Positions 49,601 to 61,300 of a DNA stretch of 64,000 nucleotides are shown here, piece after piece. The stretch is from positions 62,001-126,000 of the forward strand of contig CAKPXA010000001.1 in assembly GCA_934201845.1 (NCBI GenBank), written 5' to 3'. Position 1 is the first letter of the stretch, and the number at the start of each line of letters is the position of its first letter. The stretch comes from an uncultured Ligilactobacillus sp. GTDB taxonomy: Bacteria > Bacillota > Bacilli > Lactobacillales > Lactobacillaceae. The notes beneath the pieces were generated by a model that saw only the letters and a program-made list of their open reading frames with translations, searched no databases and was not told the origin of the DNA. The position numbers were made by a program, and so were the translations under genes.

Positions 49601-49770
49601 TTAAAGTTCCTCCAATAAGTTATTTGGAGTAAAATAATCCGTGCGAGTTTAGTATTCGTGCATTTCATTCTGCGATTTTCACCCTTGCAGCCGAAGGGGT
49701 ACTCATACGAACCGGAAAGGCAATGAAATGTTGACGTTCTTACCGCTCGCTGCTGCATTATTTTACACAA
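49601..49770 (-). promoter_or_regulatory. Candidate S4-binding autoregulatory leader of rpsD
   Basis: About 170 bases lie between the rpsD promoter and start codon without an ORF. Hairpins include CCCCTTCGGCTGCAAGGG-type pairing and an AAATAACTTATT near the ribosome site. Firmicute rpsD transcripts carry an S4-repressed leader, so this is inferred from position and structure, not from a full match to the consensus. Confidence 0.45.
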
Positions 49771-49775
49771 CCGTT

Positions 49776-49804
49776 ATCGTATCAGATTCACTGTCCGTTG
49801 TCAA
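49776..49804 (-). promoter_or_regulatory. Promoter of rpsD
   Basis: On the minus strand TTGACA, 17 bp, TACGAT. This is the best -35/-10 pair in the window. It overlaps the last codons of msrC. Confidence 0.85.
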
Positions 49805-50259
49805 CACCAATTCGTGTGCTTCATGAGCATTTCCGCAAATTCCTCGAGCATGGCCCCGTCCTCTGCGCTGAAGCGGTTCTTTTCCGGAGAATCGATGTCC
49901 AGGACACCGACGGGTTCTGTGCCGGCAATCAGCGGGATGACGATTTCGGAGTTCGATGCCGAGTCGCAGGCGATGTGTCCCGGGAATTCGTGTACGTCCG
50001 CCACGCGGAGCGTCTCCTTCCTGGAAAATGCAGTGCCGCATACGCCGGTTCCGTTCTTGATGTGCATGCAGGCGACGCGTCCCTGGAAGGGTCCGAGGTC
50101 CAGGGCGTCGGTTTTGCTGTTGTAGACGTAGAATCCTGCCCAGTTCAGGTTCTCCATTCCCTCGTAGAGAAGGGCGGATGCGTTGGCCATGTTGGAAACG
50201 GGACTGACTTCTCCAGTCAGGAGCGCATCGAGTTGTTCTGGCAGAAGTGTATTGGTCAT
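49801..50259 (-). CDS. msrC: Free methionine-(R)-sulfoxide reductase (GAF domain)
   Basis: A single GAF domain protein in which Cys64, Cys74 and Cys98 reproduce the spacing of the three redox Cys of fRMsr (84, 94 and 118 in E. coli). It reduces free methionine R-sulfoxide with thioredoxin. The motif 'GVCGTAFSRKE' contains TAF encoded by an AAATGCAGTG site on the opposite strand. It reads in the same direction as rpsD downstream. Confidence 0.9.
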   Translation of the reverse strand: MTNTLLPEQLDALLTGEVSPVSNMANASALLYEGMENLNWAGFYVYNSKTDALDLGPFQGRVACMHIKNGTGVCGTAFSRKETLRVADVHEFPGHIACDSASNSEIVIPLIAGTEPVGVLDIDSPEKNRFSAEDGAMLEEFAEMLMKHTNWC

Positions 50260-50298
50260 GGTAAAGAACCTCCAATGGTTATTTTTATCAGCTGCTTA

Positions 50299-50307
50299 TG
50301 TTATAAT
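50299..50307 (+). promoter_or_regulatory. Extended -10 promoter of ezrA
   Basis: TG-T-TATAAT, 60 bp before the ezrA start. Confidence 0.6.
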
Positions 50308-50367
50308 ATAGTTATCTTTATTTAAATGCAAATCCATTACTTGGATTGTGAGGGGCGGATTATTATC

Positions 50368-52071
50368 ATGATGATGGCAGTTTTAATCGCAGTCATCGTT
50401 GCGGCGCTGGCCGGCTACGCCGCAATGGTCGCTGCACGAAGACGATGCAGGATGCAGGCTGATGAAATCAGGACACAGGTCGGCGAAATCGAGAATGCGG
50501 ATCTCGGCACTGAATTTGCCAGGGTCAGCAGGATGACGCTGGCAGGCGACAGCCTGACGGAAGTCGAGAACATGGACAAGGCATACCACTATCTGATGAA
50601 CCGCCGTCTGCCGGAAATCATCGAGGACCTGGACGAAATCGACGGGCAGCTGGAGGGCTTCCATGTCCTTTCGGCCAGGACCGCCCTTGAAACAGCGGGC
50701 AGGAAGGGTGCCGACGCCATGACTCAGTACCGTGACCTGGCGGCAAGGATTGCCGGAATCATCAGACAGGCCGAAAGCCACCAGGAGGCCGTTACGGAGC
50801 TGCGGGAAAAGTATCAGGGCATAAGGAGGACGCTTCTGACGAAGAACTTCTCCTACGGTCCTGGCATCGATGCCCTGGAAAAGAGCATGAAGGAACTCGA
50901 GGAGCTGTTCGACGAGTACATGAAGGTGCTTGAGACGGGGGACCTGAAGAAGACGGAGGAGATTCTGACGGACCTCAGGCAGAGGACGGTGACGCTGGAG
51001 ACTGCGCTTGAAGGAATTCCTCCTGTCTACAGGAACTACAGGAATGTCTATCCCGACCAGATTGAAGAGATCAGAGAGGCCGTCGGGAACATGAAGGAGA
51101 AGTGCTACGGCTTCGAATTCGACATGGATAAGCTCATCGGGCAGGTCGACGGGAACATGGAGTGCCTGGGAAAGGCCATCACCGCCATTGAGACGGATAA
51201 CTGCGAGACGATTGACGGCAAGATTCATGAAGACATCGAGAAGCTGTACGATGCAATCGAGAAGGAGTACAACGCCAGGATCAGGTTCGAGAAACGCTGC
51301 CCCCGTTTCAAGGAGTTCCTGGAGCATGCGGAGAAGCAGGAGCATGAGCTGCTGATTGAGCTCGACAGACTGTCGGTGAACTATGTGCTGAGCCACAACG
51401 AACTCGAGGATGCCCACGGACTGAATGACACGATCAAGCGGGTCGGCAGGTGGTTCCGCGGCTATGAGGAGCGGGAGGAAGGTACGGTCATCTGCTATTC
51501 CGAGCATTACTCCCGCATGCTGGCCGGCATGCAGGACCTGACGAACGTTGAAAAGCGCCAGAAGGAGATTTCCGACAGCGTGTCCTCGCTGTTCCAGGAC
51601 GAAAGGGATGCGGAAAAGGCCATTCAGAACTTCGATGCCGAACTGCACCGCCTGAAGCGTTCGGTTGACAATCTCAACCTGCCGGGACTGCCGGAGGAGT
51701 ACGAGCAGTACTTCCTCAAGGTTTCGGACGAGACGGTTGCCTTGGCCGGCGACCTGGGCAAGATTCAAGTTGACATGGACCAGATTGAGCGTGACCTGAT
51801 CAACACGCAGTCGGACATTGACGTCCTGGTGAAGAAGACGCAGGAAATCATTGATTCCTCGACGCTGGCCCAGGAGTGCATTCAGTATGCCAACCGCTGG
51901 CGCGGCAGGTCGGATGAGGTGGCGCAGGCCAGGCAGGAGGCCGTCCGTCTGTTCGAGAACTGCGACTACGTGAAGTCGCTGGACACGATTGCCCACGTTC
52001 TTGAAAAGGTGGATGAGGGATCCTACCGCAGGATGGAGGCCGAATACAGGAAGAAGAGCGGCAGGTACTGA
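50368..52071 (+). CDS. ezrA: Septation ring formation regulator EzrA
   Basis: One N-terminal membrane helix (about residues 3-22) is followed by some 540 residues of almost uninterrupted coiled coil with spectrin-like repeats. This is the EzrA architecture, including a late 'ECIQYANRWRGRSDEVAQA'. It links FtsZ rings to the membrane and limits extra Z rings. The ATG at 50368 is nine bases after GAGGGGCGG. The neighbours rpsD, msrC and a cysteine desulfurase are its usual partners in lactobacilli. Confidence 0.93.
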   Translation: MMMAVLIAVIVAALAGYAAMVAARRRCRMQADEIRTQVGEIENADLGTEFARVSRMTLAGDSLTEVENMDKAYHYLMNRRLPEIIEDLDEIDGQLEGFHVLSARTALETAGRKGADAMTQYRDLAARIAGIIRQAESHQEAVTELREKYQGIRRTLLTKNFSYGPGIDALEKSMKELEELFDEYMKVLETGDLKKTEEILTDLRQRTVTLETALEGIPPVYRNYRNVYPDQIEEIREAVGNMKEKCYGFEFDMDKLIGQVDGNMECLGKAITAIETDNCETIDGKIHEDIEKLYDAIEKEYNARIRFEKRCPRFKEFLEHAEKQEHELLIELDRLSVNYVLSHNELEDAHGLNDTIKRVGRWFRGYEEREEGTVICYSEHYSRMLAGMQDLTNVEKRQKEISDSVSSLFQDERDAEKAIQNFDAELHRLKRSVDNLNLPGLPEEYEQYFLKVSDETVALAGDLGKIQVDMDQIERDLINTQSDIDVLVKKTQEIIDSSTLAQECIQYANRWRGRSDEVAQARQEAVRLFENCDYVKSLDTIAHVLEKVDEGSYRRMEAEYRKKSGRY

Positions 52072-52081
52072 AGCGGAACGC

Positions 52082-52132
52082 GGGAATGCCGGGCACTGCA
52101 TTTGACGGCAGAAGAGCCCGGTGTTCCCTTTT
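52082..52132 (+). terminator. Terminator of ezrA with an AAATGCAGTG motif in its loop
   Basis: GGGAATGCCGGGC and GCCCGGTGTTCCC form the stem and TTTT follows. The 21-base loop holds the motif on the minus strand (52096-52103). Confidence 0.8.
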
Positions 52133-52199
52133 CGCTTGTCTTTTGCCGGACGTTTGGTTAGAATTAATAAGAATGTTGATACAAGGGAAAGGGTAGCAA

Positions 52200-53348
52200 A
52201 TGATTTACTTCGATAACAGCGCAACGACCAGAATGAATCCGCAGGTTCTTGAAACATATGAGACAGTCTGCGGGAAGGTGTGGGGCAATCCGTCGTCCCT
52301 GCACAATCTCGGCGAGCATGCCTTCAATCTGCTCGAGCAGGCAAGAAGACAGGTGGCCGGGCTGATTGGCAGGAAGCCGGGTGAGATCTTCTTCACGAGC
52401 GGCGGCACGGAAGGCGACAACTGGGCAATCAAGGGAACGGCCATCGAAAAGCATATCTACGGCAGGCATCTGATTACATCAAGCGTCGAGCATCCGGCGG
52501 TCATCAACACGATGAGACAGCTGGAGAAGCTCGGCTTTGAGGTGACGTATCTTCCCGTCGACGAAAAGGGACGCGTCAGTCCCGACGACCTCAGGAAGGC
52601 AGTCAGGAAGGACACGATTCTCGTCTCAATCATGGCAGTCAACAACGAGGTCGGCACCGTTCAGCCGATTGATGCGATTGCGGAGGTTCTGAAGGACTAT
52701 CCGAAGATTCACTTCCACGTTGACGCCGTGCAGGCAGTCGGCAAGGGCGTCGGGAAGATGCTTGGAAACGACCGGATTGACCTGATGTCGTTTTCCGGTC
52801 ACAAGTTCCACGCTCCCCGCGGAATCGGCTTCATGTACAGGAAGGAGGGGAGAAAGATTGCTCCTCTCATGACCGGCGGCGGTCAGGAAGGCAACATGAG
52901 AAGCGGCACCGAGAATCTGCCCGCAATCGCCGCGATGGCCAAGGCCCTGCGCCTGGTCGTTGAAGACGAGGACGAGCATGCAAGGCATCAGCAGATGATC
53001 AAGGAGAGAATCTACGACCACATCGCGGGATTCGACAAGACCGTGGTCTTCTCAGGCCGGGACGAGGGCTTTGCGCCGCATATTCTCTGCTTTGCCATCA
53101 AGGGCGTCCGCGGCGAGACGGTCGTCCACGCCTTTGAGGACAAGGGCATCTACATCTCGACGACAAGCGCCTGCTCATCGAAGAAGCATACCGTCTCGTC
53201 CACGCTGCAGTCAATGGCCGTTGACGATGCGATTGCCACGTCGGCGGTCCGCGTGAGCCTCGACGAGAACAACACCCTGGAGGAAGCCGACGAATTCAAC
53301 CGGGTGTTTGACGAGCTGTACGAAAAATTCCAGATGATCAACTCTTAA
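52200..53348 (+). CDS. iscS: Cysteine desulfurase (IscS/NifS type)
   Basis: A class V PLP aminotransferase with '[14 protein letters not shown]' at the start, PLP Lys in '[14 protein letters not shown]' and the persulfide Cys in the long loop '[12 protein letters not shown]'. This is the group I arrangement, in contrast to SufS. Adjacent to thiI, it most likely provides persulfide sulfur for 4-thiouridine in tRNA and for thiamine thiazole. The stop is three bases before an in-frame TTG of thiI. Confidence 0.93.
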   Translation: MIYFDNSATTRMNPQVLETYETVCGKVWGNPSSLHNLGEHAFNLLEQARRQVAGLIGRKPGEIFFTSGGTEGDNWAIKGTAIEKHIYGRHLITSSVEHPAVINTMRQLEKLGFEVTYLPVDEKGRVSPDDLRKAVRKDTILVSIMAVNNEVGTVQPIDAIAEVLKDYPKIHFHVDAVQAVGKGVGKMLGNDRIDLMSFSGHKFHAPRGIGFMYRKEGRKIAPLMTGGGQEGNMRSGTENLPAIAAMAKALRLVVEDEDEHARHQQMIKERIYDHIAGFDKTVVFSGRDEGFAPHILCFAIKGVRGETVVHAFEDKGIYISTTSACSSKKHTVSSTLQSMAVDDAIATSAVRVSLDENNTLEEADEFNRVFDELYEKFQMINS

Positions 53349-53365
53349 CTTTGAAAGGAAACACT

Positions 53366-54583
53366 ATGCAATACACTGAAATCATGGTTCGTTACGGCGA
53401 ACTTTCAACCAAGGGCAAGAACCGCCGCAACTTCATCGACCGGCTGGGCTTCAACGTGCGTTCCGCAATGCACGACTTCCCGGACCTGGTCGTCAAGGCG
53501 CGCCGCGACCGCATGCACATCTATCTGAACGGGTCCGACTCGGACAAGGTCATTGCCCGTCTCAAGCAGGTCTTCGGCATCCAGAACTTCTCTCCTTCGG
53601 TCCGCGTCGAAAGGGACGTCGACGCCGTCAGGGAGAAGGCCGCTGAAATCATGAAGGAGAAGTACTTCGAGGGCATGACCTTCAAGGTGAACACACGACG
53701 CTCCGACCACCACTTCATCTATGACACGAACGAGCTCAACGACATGATCGGCGGCTACGTGCTCGAACACGTGCCGGGACTCAAGGTGAAGATGAAGGAC
53801 CCGGACCTGACTCTCCGCGTCGAAGTCCGCGCCGACGGCATCTACCTGTCCTATGAGAAAATACAGGGTGCCGGCGGCCTGCCTGTCGGCACCGCCGGAC
53901 GCGCCATGCTGATGCTTTCGGGCGGCATTGACTCGCCCGTTGCCGGCTACCTGGCGATGAAGCGCGGTGTCGACATTGAGATGGTGCACTTCTTCAGTCC
54001 GCCGTACACGAGCGAGCAGGCTCTGAACAAGGCCAGGGAACTGACCGCGAAGCTGACGCCGTATGTCGGAAGAATCCAGTTCATCGAGGTTCCGTTCACG
54101 GAGATTCAGGAAACGGTCAAGCATGACGTTCCTTCGGGATATCTGATGACGATTCAGCGCCGCTTCATGCTGCGCCTGACGGAAGCGCTGGCGAAAAAAC
54201 GCGGCGGTCTTGCCATCTTCAACGGCGAGGCCCTGGGTCAGGTGGCCTCGCAGACGCTTGAGAGCATGGCTGCCATCAATGACGTCACGACCATGCCGGT
54301 CCTGCGTCCGGTCGTTTCAATGGACAAGAATGAAATCATCGAGATTGCGCAGAAGATTGACACGTTCGACCTTTCAATCATGCCGTTTGAGGACTGCTGC
54401 ACGGTCTTTGCACCGCCTGCTCCGAAGACGAAGCCGAAGATTGACCGCGCCCGCTACTACGAGAGCCGGCTTGACGTTGACGGTCTGATTCAGCGGGCCC
54501 TGGACGGCGTCAAGGTGACGAACATCCAGATCGGCGATGAATTCCTGAACGATTCCGAGCAGGCCTTTTCGGAATTGCTCTGA
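53366..54583 (+). CDS. thiI: tRNA 4-thiouridine sulfurtransferase ThiI
   Basis: The protein has a ferredoxin-like and THUMP region (about 1-165) and a PP-loop ATPase ('[17 protein letters not shown]'). The C-terminal rhodanese domain of E. coli ThiI is absent, as in other Firmicutes. The Cys pair in '[15 protein letters not shown]' may carry sulfur. It thiolates U8 of tRNA with sulfur from the upstream desulfurase. ATG 53366 follows GAAAGGAAAC. Confidence 0.95.
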   Translation: MQYTEIMVRYGELSTKGKNRRNFIDRLGFNVRSAMHDFPDLVVKARRDRMHIYLNGSDSDKVIARLKQVFGIQNFSPSVRVERDVDAVREKAAEIMKEKYFEGMTFKVNTRRSDHHFIYDTNELNDMIGGYVLEHVPGLKVKMKDPDLTLRVEVRADGIYLSYEKIQGAGGLPVGTAGRAMLMLSGGIDSPVAGYLAMKRGVDIEMVHFFSPPYTSEQALNKARELTAKLTPYVGRIQFIEVPFTEIQETVKHDVPSGYLMTIQRRFMLRLTEALAKKRGGLAIFNGEALGQVASQTLESMAAINDVTTMPVLRPVVSMDKNEIIEIAQKIDTFDLSIMPFEDCCTVFAPPAPKTKPKIDRARYYESRLDVDGLIQRALDGVKVTNIQIGDEFLNDSEQAFSELL

Positions 54584-54598
54584 TTTGTCAGTTTTAGC

Positions 54599-54627
54599 TT
54601 GACGTCATCCGTCAACAAGGCTAAAAT
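54599..54627 (+). promoter_or_regulatory. Promoter of the valS T-box transcript
   Basis: TTGACG, 17 bp, TAAAAT, just after thiI. Confidence 0.75.
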
Positions 54628-54633
54628 ACTCGT

Positions 54634-54857
54634 ATAAGCTTTGAACAAGAGGGTTCGGATGAACTGATTTCCAGAGAGAAACGGGCTGGTGAGACGTTTC
54701 AGTCAGCTTCCGGACTGTAGCTTGTGAGCCGTCAGACTGAACAGGCAGTAGGTCTGACCGGAACCAGTCCGTTAACATGAGACAAAGAGGGGCATGAAAG
54801 CCCAAATTAGGTGGTACCACGGCACTGTCGTCCTATGCAGGACGGCGGTGTTTTTTG
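54634..54857 (+). promoter_or_regulatory. T-box riboswitch controlling valS
   Basis: The leader contains the stem I signatures (CAGAGAGA followed by GGCTGGTGAGA), a stem II/IIA region (GTCAGAC paired with GTCTGAC), and the T-box sequence AGGTGGTACCACG at 54809-54821. The TGGT there would pair with an ACCA tRNA end (discriminator A). A terminator CACTGTCGTCC/GGACGGCGGTG with six T ends at 54857. A GTA at 54717-54719 is a possible Val specifier; I am not sure of this. Uncharged tRNA-Val would allow read-through into valS. Confidence 0.9.
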
Positions 54858-54916
54858 TTTCAGCCGCGGAACTGGTGCGAAGCACTGCATTTTACAGGAT
54901 GAAAGGAAGAAACTCA

Positions 54917-57580
54917 ATGACAAGGGATATTGAAATGTCAACGAAGTACGATCCGGCCCAGGTTGAGCCGGGACGCTACGAACAATGGGTCAGTGACGGC
55001 CTGTTCAAGCCGAGCGGCGACAAGAAGGCCAAGCCTTACTCAATCGTCATTCCGCCTCCGAACGTCACGGGCAAGCTGCACCTCGGCCATGCCTGGGACA
55101 CAACGCTCCAGGACATGCTGATCAGGCAGAAGCGCATGCAGGGGTATGACACGCTGTGGCTTCCGGGAATGGACCACGCCGGCATCGCAACGCAGGCCAA
55201 GGTCGAGGCCCGTCTGGCGGAGCAGGGCATTTCCCGCTATGACCTCGGCCGCGAGAAGTTCGTCGACAAGGTCTGGGAATGGAAGGACGAGTATGCATCC
55301 ATCATCAAGCAGCAGTGGGCCAAGCTCGGACTTTCGCTTGACTACGACCGCGAGCGCTTCACGCTTGACGAGGGCCTGTCGAAGGCCGTCCGCAAGGTCT
55401 TCGTCGCCCTCTACAAGAAGGGTCTGATCTACCGCGGCGAGTACATCATCAACTGGGATCCGAAGGCCAGGACGGCGCTTTCCGACATCGAGGTCATCCA
55501 CAAGGACGACAAGGGTGCCTTCTATCATGTCAAGTATCCGTTCGTTGACGGGGACTACACGTTCAACGGCAACCACTACATCGAAATCGCCACGACGCGT
55601 CCGGAAACGATGATGGGCGACGTTGCGGTTGCCGTTAATCCGAGCGATGAACGCTATAAGGATCTTGTCGGCAAGGAAGTCGTTCTTCCGCTTCAAGGGC
55701 GCCATATTCCAATTATTGCCGATCAGTACGTTGATCCGGAATTCGGAACCGGCATGGTCAAGATCACGCCTGCTCATGACCCTAACGACTTTGAAGTCGG
55801 CAACCGCCACAACCTCGAGCGCATCAACACGATGAACGATGATGCCTCGATGAATGAAAATGCAGGGAAGTACTGCGGCATGGACCGCTTTGAGGCACGC
55901 AAGGCCATCGTGGCCGACCTGGAAGAACAGGGCTACATGATCAACATCGAACCGATCGTGCACAGCGTCGGTCATTCGGAACGCACGGGCGTCCAGGTTG
56001 AAGCCCGTCTTTCAACGCAGTGGTTCGTCAGGATGAAGCCGCTTGCCGAAGCAGCCCTGAAGAACCAGAAGACGGACGATGCCGTAACGTTTGTTCCGGA
56101 ACGCTTTGAAAAGACGTTCACGCAGTGGATGGAAAACGTCCATGACTGGGTCATCTCCCGTCAGCTCTGGTGGGGTCATCAGATTCCTGCCTGGTACAAC
56201 AGGAAGACCGGCGAGACATACGTCGGCGAAGAGGCTCCTGTGGACATCGAGAACTGGGAACAGGAAACTGATGTTCTTGACACATGGTTCTCAAGCGCTC
56301 TCTGGCCGTTCTCGACGATGGGCTGGCCTGACACGGAAGCAGAGGACTTCAAGCGCTACTTCCCTACGGACACGCTTGTCACGGGCTATGACATCATCTT
56401 CTTCTGGGTATCGCGCATGATTTTCCAGAGTCTTGAGTTCACGGGCCGCCGTCCGTTCAAGCACGTCCTGCTCCACGGTCTGATCCGCGACGAACAGGGC
56501 CGCAAGATGAGCAAGTCGCTTGGCAACGGCATCGATCCGATGGACGTCATCGACAAGTACGGCGCCGATGCGCTGCGCTGGTTCCTCTCCACGGGCTCGA
56601 CGCCGGGACAGGACGTCCGCTTCTCATACACGAAGATGGATGCTGCCTGGAACTTCATCAACAAGATCTGGAACGCCAGCCGCTTCGTGATCATGAACCT
56701 TGACGACGACACGAAGGCAGAGCTTCCTGAAAAGAGCGAATGGCAGCTTTCCGACAAGTGGATTCTGAGTCGCCTGAACAACACCGTCAGGGAAGTCACA
56801 CGCCTGTTTGACGGCTTCGAATTCGGCGAAGCCGGACGTGCCCTCTACAACTTCATCTGGAACGACTTCTGTGACTGGTACATCGAAATGGCCAAGGAAG
56901 ACCTCAACGGCTCTGACGAAAAGCTCAGGCACAACACGCAGAACATCCTGTGCTACGTTCTCGACCGGACGCTGCGCCTGATGCACCCGATCATGCCGTT
57001 CGTCACGGAAAAGATCTGGCTGACGATGCCGCATGAAGGCAAGTCCCTTGTCACGGCCGCATACCCGGTTGAACATCCGGAATTCGACGATACCGAAGCC
57101 GAAAGGCAGATGGGGAACCTGATCGAGCTCATCAAGGCCGTAAGAAACAGCCGCGCTTCCGTAAACGCTCCGATGTCAAGCGCAATCGACATCCTGATCA
57201 GGACGACATCCGAGGACACGAAGGCAGTCTTCGAGGCAAACGTTGAGTACATCAACCGCTTCTGCCATCCGAAGAAGCTTGAGATTTCAGCTGACGTGGA
57301 GGCTCCTGCCCTTTCAATGACATCCGTCATAACCGGCGCCGAAGTCTATCTGCCGCTTGCCGACCTGATTGACCTCAACGAAGAGCATGCCCGTCTTGAA
57401 AAGGAAGCCGCAAAGCTCGAAAAGGAAGTTGCACGCGGCGAAAAGAAGCTCTCCAACGAACGCTTTGTTGCCAACGCTCCCGAAGCAGTCGTCAACAGCG
57501 AAAAGGATAAGCTTGCCGGCTACAGGAGCAAGCTCGAGGCAACAAGACTCCGAATCGGGGAACTGGAAAAGGAAATGTAA
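54917..57580 (+). CDS. valS: Valyl-tRNA synthetase
   Basis: A class I synthetase with HIGH as '[14 protein letters not shown]' and KMSKS as '[14 protein letters not shown]', the CP1 editing domain between them, and a C-terminal coiled coil (from about residue 815). The 887-residue length fits. ATG 54917 is seven bases after AAGGAAG; longer upstream frames run through the T-box terminator and are not real. Codons for Glu-Asn-Ala-Gly-Lys around 55858 coincide with an AAATGCAGGG motif. Confidence 0.97.
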   Translation: MTRDIEMSTKYDPAQVEPGRYEQWVSDGLFKPSGDKKAKPYSIVIPPPNVTGKLHLGHAWDTTLQDMLIRQKRMQGYDTLWLPGMDHAGIATQAKVEARLAEQGISRYDLGREKFVDKVWEWKDEYASIIKQQWAKLGLSLDYDRERFTLDEGLSKAVRKVFVALYKKGLIYRGEYIINWDPKARTALSDIEVIHKDDKGAFYHVKYPFVDGDYTFNGNHYIEIATTRPETMMGDVAVAVNPSDERYKDLVGKEVVLPLQGRHIPIIADQYVDPEFGTGMVKITPAHDPNDFEVGNRHNLERINTMNDDASMNENAGKYCGMDRFEARKAIVADLEEQGYMINIEPIVHSVGHSERTGVQVEARLSTQWFVRMKPLAEAALKNQKTDDAVTFVPERFEKTFTQWMENVHDWVISRQLWWGHQIPAWYNRKTGETYVGEEAPVDIENWEQETDVLDTWFSSALWPFSTMGWPDTEAEDFKRYFPTDTLVTGYDIIFFWVSRMIFQSLEFTGRRPFKHVLLHGLIRDEQGRKMSKSLGNGIDPMDVIDKYGADALRWFLSTGSTPGQDVRFSYTKMDAAWNFINKIWNASRFVIMNLDDDTKAELPEKSEWQLSDKWILSRLNNTVREVTRLFDGFEFGEAGRALYNFIWNDFCDWYIEMAKEDLNGSDEKLRHNTQNILCYVLDRTLRLMHPIMPFVTEKIWLTMPHEGKSLVTAAYPVEHPEFDDTEAERQMGNLIELIKAVRNSRASVNAPMSSAIDILIRTTSEDTKAVFEANVEYINRFCHPKKLEISADVEAPALSMTSVITGAEVYLPLADLIDLNEEHARLEKEAAKLEKEVARGEKKLSNERFVANAPEAVVNSEKDKLAGYRSKLEATRLRIGELEKEM

Positions 57581-57928
57581 GAATAAGGTGTGAGGACCGG
57601 CGGGTAACAAGGCGGAGATAAGGAAAAGCACAGCGTATTCGCTTTGTGCTTCGAACTTATCATGAGCCTTGTTGCCGGTCCGAACCCAGTTATCAAGGTG
57701 TGGAGCCGATTATTCCGTCAACAGGCATTGGAATGCCCGGAGGCGGGTGGCTTTCTAAATGAACAATGGATGCGCTTCACGTATATTATGATACGTGAGG
57801 CGTTTTTTGATTATTTCGCATCTTGTTTCGGCAGGCGGCTCAATAATTGCCGGCGAGCCGTTCAAGGACCGGGTCCTTTTGGGTATGGAACTCAGAAAAT
57901 TCAAGGGAAAGGCAGATACGCAGATACT
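57581..57928. other. Non-coding stretch between valS and the type ISP gene
   Basis: It holds a long imperfect stem-loop (57592-57682), the valS terminator (57773-57808), and a hairpin AAGGAC-CGG-GTCCTT followed by TTT near 57873-57890. No convincing promoter was seen for the next gene. A long frame that covers this region upstream of the ATG at 57929 is not a credible extension. Confidence 0.5.
57773..57808 (+). terminator. Terminator downstream of valS
   Basis: CGCTTCACGTAT and ATACGTGAGGCG (one mismatch) around ATTATG, followed by six T. Confidence 0.85.
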
Positions 57929-58354
57929 ATGAATGTATTTAATCATTTAATCGAACAAATTAATAATGACATGACCAATCAAAGAGACAGGGGAACGGCC
58001 TTTGAAAAGCTGGCCGTTGCATATTTCAGGAATGAGCCCGCCTACAGGAACAAGTACAGCGATGTCTGGATGCTGAGTGATGTTCCGGAGGAGTATGATA
58101 TTCCGCATCAGGACACAGGTGTGGACATTGTTGCCAGGGACCGTAACACCGGCAAGCTGACGGCAATTCAGGCCAAGTTCTACAAGAACAAGGTTGGCAA
58201 GGACACCATCAACTCATTTGTCGCTGAAGCTGCCAAGGACTATTACGCTGACGGCATCATCATCTCGACAACCGATGAATGGAACCGCAATGCCGAAAGG
58301 GCGCTGGCGGGATTGTCAAAGCCGATTGCGCGTATCGGGCTTACGGATCTTTAG
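57929..58354 (+). pseudogene. Type ISP restriction-modification enzyme, N-terminal Mrr-like nuclease part, cut off by an in-frame TAG
   Basis: Residues 1-141 form a PD-(D/E)xK nuclease of the Mrr type: 'GTAFEKLAVAYFRNEP', then 'DTGVDIVARDRNTGKLTAIQ' followed by AKFY, with the Asp and the QAK that bind metal. In LlaGI and LlaBIII this domain is the start of one 1,500-1,600-residue chain. Here a TAG (58352-58354) ends it, and the next codons continue in the same frame into the helicase. The nuclease may be made alone or not at all. Start ATG 57929 lacks a well-spaced ribosome site. Confidence 0.75.
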
Positions 58355-58375
58355 AACGCTGATATCGACTGGGGA

Positions 58376-61300
58376 ATGTTTGATTTTGGCAGCGATGATG
58401 CCATTGCCAGAAAGCCTGCCAAGAAACTTCGTGACTATCAGAAGGAAGCGATTGAAAAATCAGTTGAATATTTCAGGGATAATGAGCGTGGCAAGCTCAT
58501 TATGGCACCCGGCACCGGCAAGACGTTCACCAGTCTCAAAATTGCCGAGGCATTGTACAGGGAAAAGGGAGGCAGCAACTACAATATCCTTTACCTGGTT
58601 CCGAGCATTCAGCTTCTTTCGCAGACGCTCTTCAACTGGAATTCTGATGTTTCCGATGACATCAACATGATTTCCTTCTCCGTTGTGTCTGACAGGAAGG
58701 CCACGAAGAAGAAGACCGGCGATGACAATCTGACTGCCAAGGACGTTGGCTTTCCCGCTACGACAAATGTCAGTGAGCTGATGGGAAACTACGAGACTAT
58801 AAGCACTTCTGAAAACAGGAACATGACTGTCATCTTCTCAACGTATCAGTCGATTGACGTCATTCATCAGGCACAGGAGGCAGGCTATCCGGAATTCGAC
58901 CTGATCATTGCAGACGAGGCGCACAGGACAACGGGGTCTTCCAAGCTTGGTGAAGACAGTATGTTCACAAAGGTTCACGGCAATGACAACGTAAAGGGCA
59001 GGCTGCGTCTGTATCAGACTGCAACTCCTAAGGTTTACGGACCCGCTGCCAAGAAGAAGGCGGAGTCAAACAGTGTCGAGCTTGCCTCAATGGATGATGA
59101 GAGCATCTACGGTCGTGAAATTTTCCGCCTTGGTTTCGGCGAGGCGGTAAACCGCGGCTATCTCACTGACTACAAGGTTTCTGTCCTCGCAGTCAACGAA
59201 AAGTATGTTGACAGGAACATGCAGAATATCATGGCTTCCGAGGACAATGAACTCAATACCAGTGACATTGGCAAGATCATCGGCATCTGGAATGCGATGA
59301 CGAAGCGCAATGGAATGAACGGGGCGATTTCAGGAGCACCGATGAAGCGCGCCATCGCGTTTACTGACACCATTGAGCACTCGAAGCAGATTGCCGATGA
59401 GTTCAATGACGTTGTCAATGATTATCTTGGCAAGTATGCAGAAGGAAGCTTTTCCGTTGACGTTCATCATGTCGACGGCGGTCTGAATGCCCTGGAGAAG
59501 AAGACGGAACTGGACTGGCTGGCAAGTGACATGCCTGAAAACACGGCTCGTGTGCTTTCCAATGTCCGTTTCCTGACGGAAGGAATCGATGTTCCCAATC
59601 TGGATGCAATCATCTTCATGAGTCCCAAGAAGTCACAGGTTGACATTGTCCAGGCTGTCGGACGCATCATGCGCCGCTATGAGGGCAAGGAGTACGGTTA
59701 CATTATCCTGCCTGTTGTCATTGATGCCGATGCCGATCCGGCAACTGCGCTTGACAACAACCAGAAGTATCAGGAAATATGGCAGGTTCTCAACGCCCTG
59801 AGGTCAATTGACGAACGGTTTGAATCTGAAATCAACAAGCTGGAACTCAACAGGAAGAAGAGCAGGAAGATCAACCTTATCGGCGTTTCCACCAGGCCCG
59901 GTTCTGAAGTCACTGAAGAAGGGGGAAAAGCCGGTGAAGGCGGAAAGGTTGAAGACGTGACGAACTATGTTCAGACTGAGCTTGACCTCGGAATGGACAT
60001 GGGTGCCATAGAGCAGGCATTCTACGGGAAGATTGTCCAAAAGGTCGGAGACCGCCGCTACCTTGAGGACTGGTCAAAGGACGTTGCCGATATTGCCAAG
60101 AGACATATCGACAAGATCAATACGCTGATTGATGAAAAGAAGGGTGCCGGAATGGCGTTTGACCAGTTCATGAAGAGCCTGCACTATAATATCAATGATT
60201 CAATCGACAGGAATCAGGCCGTTGAGATGCTGGCTCAGCATCTGATTACCCAGCCTGTCTTCTCGGCCTTGTTTGATGAATACAGCTTCGTCAACGACAA
60301 TCCCGTCTCTCATGCGATGAATGACGTCATTTCCGCATTCTCCGTCTTCGGCTTTGACAAGGAGCAAAGGGAACTTGAACCTTTCTATGAGTCAGTCAGG
60401 CTTCGTGCATCGGGAATTGACAATGCTGAGGCAAAGCAGAAGGTTATCGTGACTCTTTATGACAAGTTCTTCAGAACAGGGTTCAAGAGTACGACGGAAC
60501 AGCTGGGGATTGTGTTCACTCCTGTTGAAATCGTCGACTTCATCATCAGGTCGGTTGACTATGCATTGAACAAGTATTTCGGCAAGCGAATCTCAAGTGA
60601 GAACGTGCATGTCCTGGATCCGTTCACGGGTACAGGTACCTTCATCACACGGACACTGCAGTATCTGAAGGAGCAGATGGATGCCGGAGAAATCACGTAT
60701 GATGACATTCTGAGAAAGTACATGCATGAACTTCACGCCAATGAAATCGTGCTTCTGAGTTACTACATCGCCGCCATCAACATCGAATCGGTCTTTGACG
60801 AAATAAACGGACCTGACCGTGGCTATCAGCCGTTTGAGGGTATTGTTCTCACAGATACCTTTGAAAGCACCGAACGTGAGAATTCATTTATGGATGAGCT
60901 GCTTGGCGAGAACAATGAGCGCTTGAAGAAGCAGCAGGAGCAGCCGATTACGGCAATTGTTGGAAATCCTCCGTATTCGGCCAAGCAAGACAATGAAGAC
61001 AAAAACTATACCAGAAACAATTATCCTAAGCTTGAACACACGTTAAGGAAACTGTGGATTGACACATCGAAGGCTGTTAATAGAAATGGGTTGATGGATT
61101 CTTATATAAAGGCATTGAGATGGGCCGCAGATAGATTATCTGACAGGGGTGTTATTGGCTTTATTACAAATAGTTCCTATATTGACGGGGTGGCAATGGA
61201 TGGAATGAGAAAGAGCTTGATGGAAGAATTTGCCGATATCTATATAGTTAATTTAAAAGGGCAAATCAGGCGCCGTTCTAAAGAACAAATTGCCAGAGAA

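Noticed and set aside
50383..52257. 624-codon open frame antisense to ezrA
   Set aside because: It mirrors the repetitive coiled-coil coding sequence of EzrA and crosses the ezrA terminator; no start signal or domain.
54794..54916. Upstream start for valS
   Set aside because: The extension is encoded by the T-box antiterminator and terminator, so it cannot be translated as part of the enzyme.
57644..57928. In-frame N-terminal extension of the Mrr-like fragment
   Set aside because: It would run through the valS terminator and shows no protein-like composition; homologues start near the ATG at 57929.
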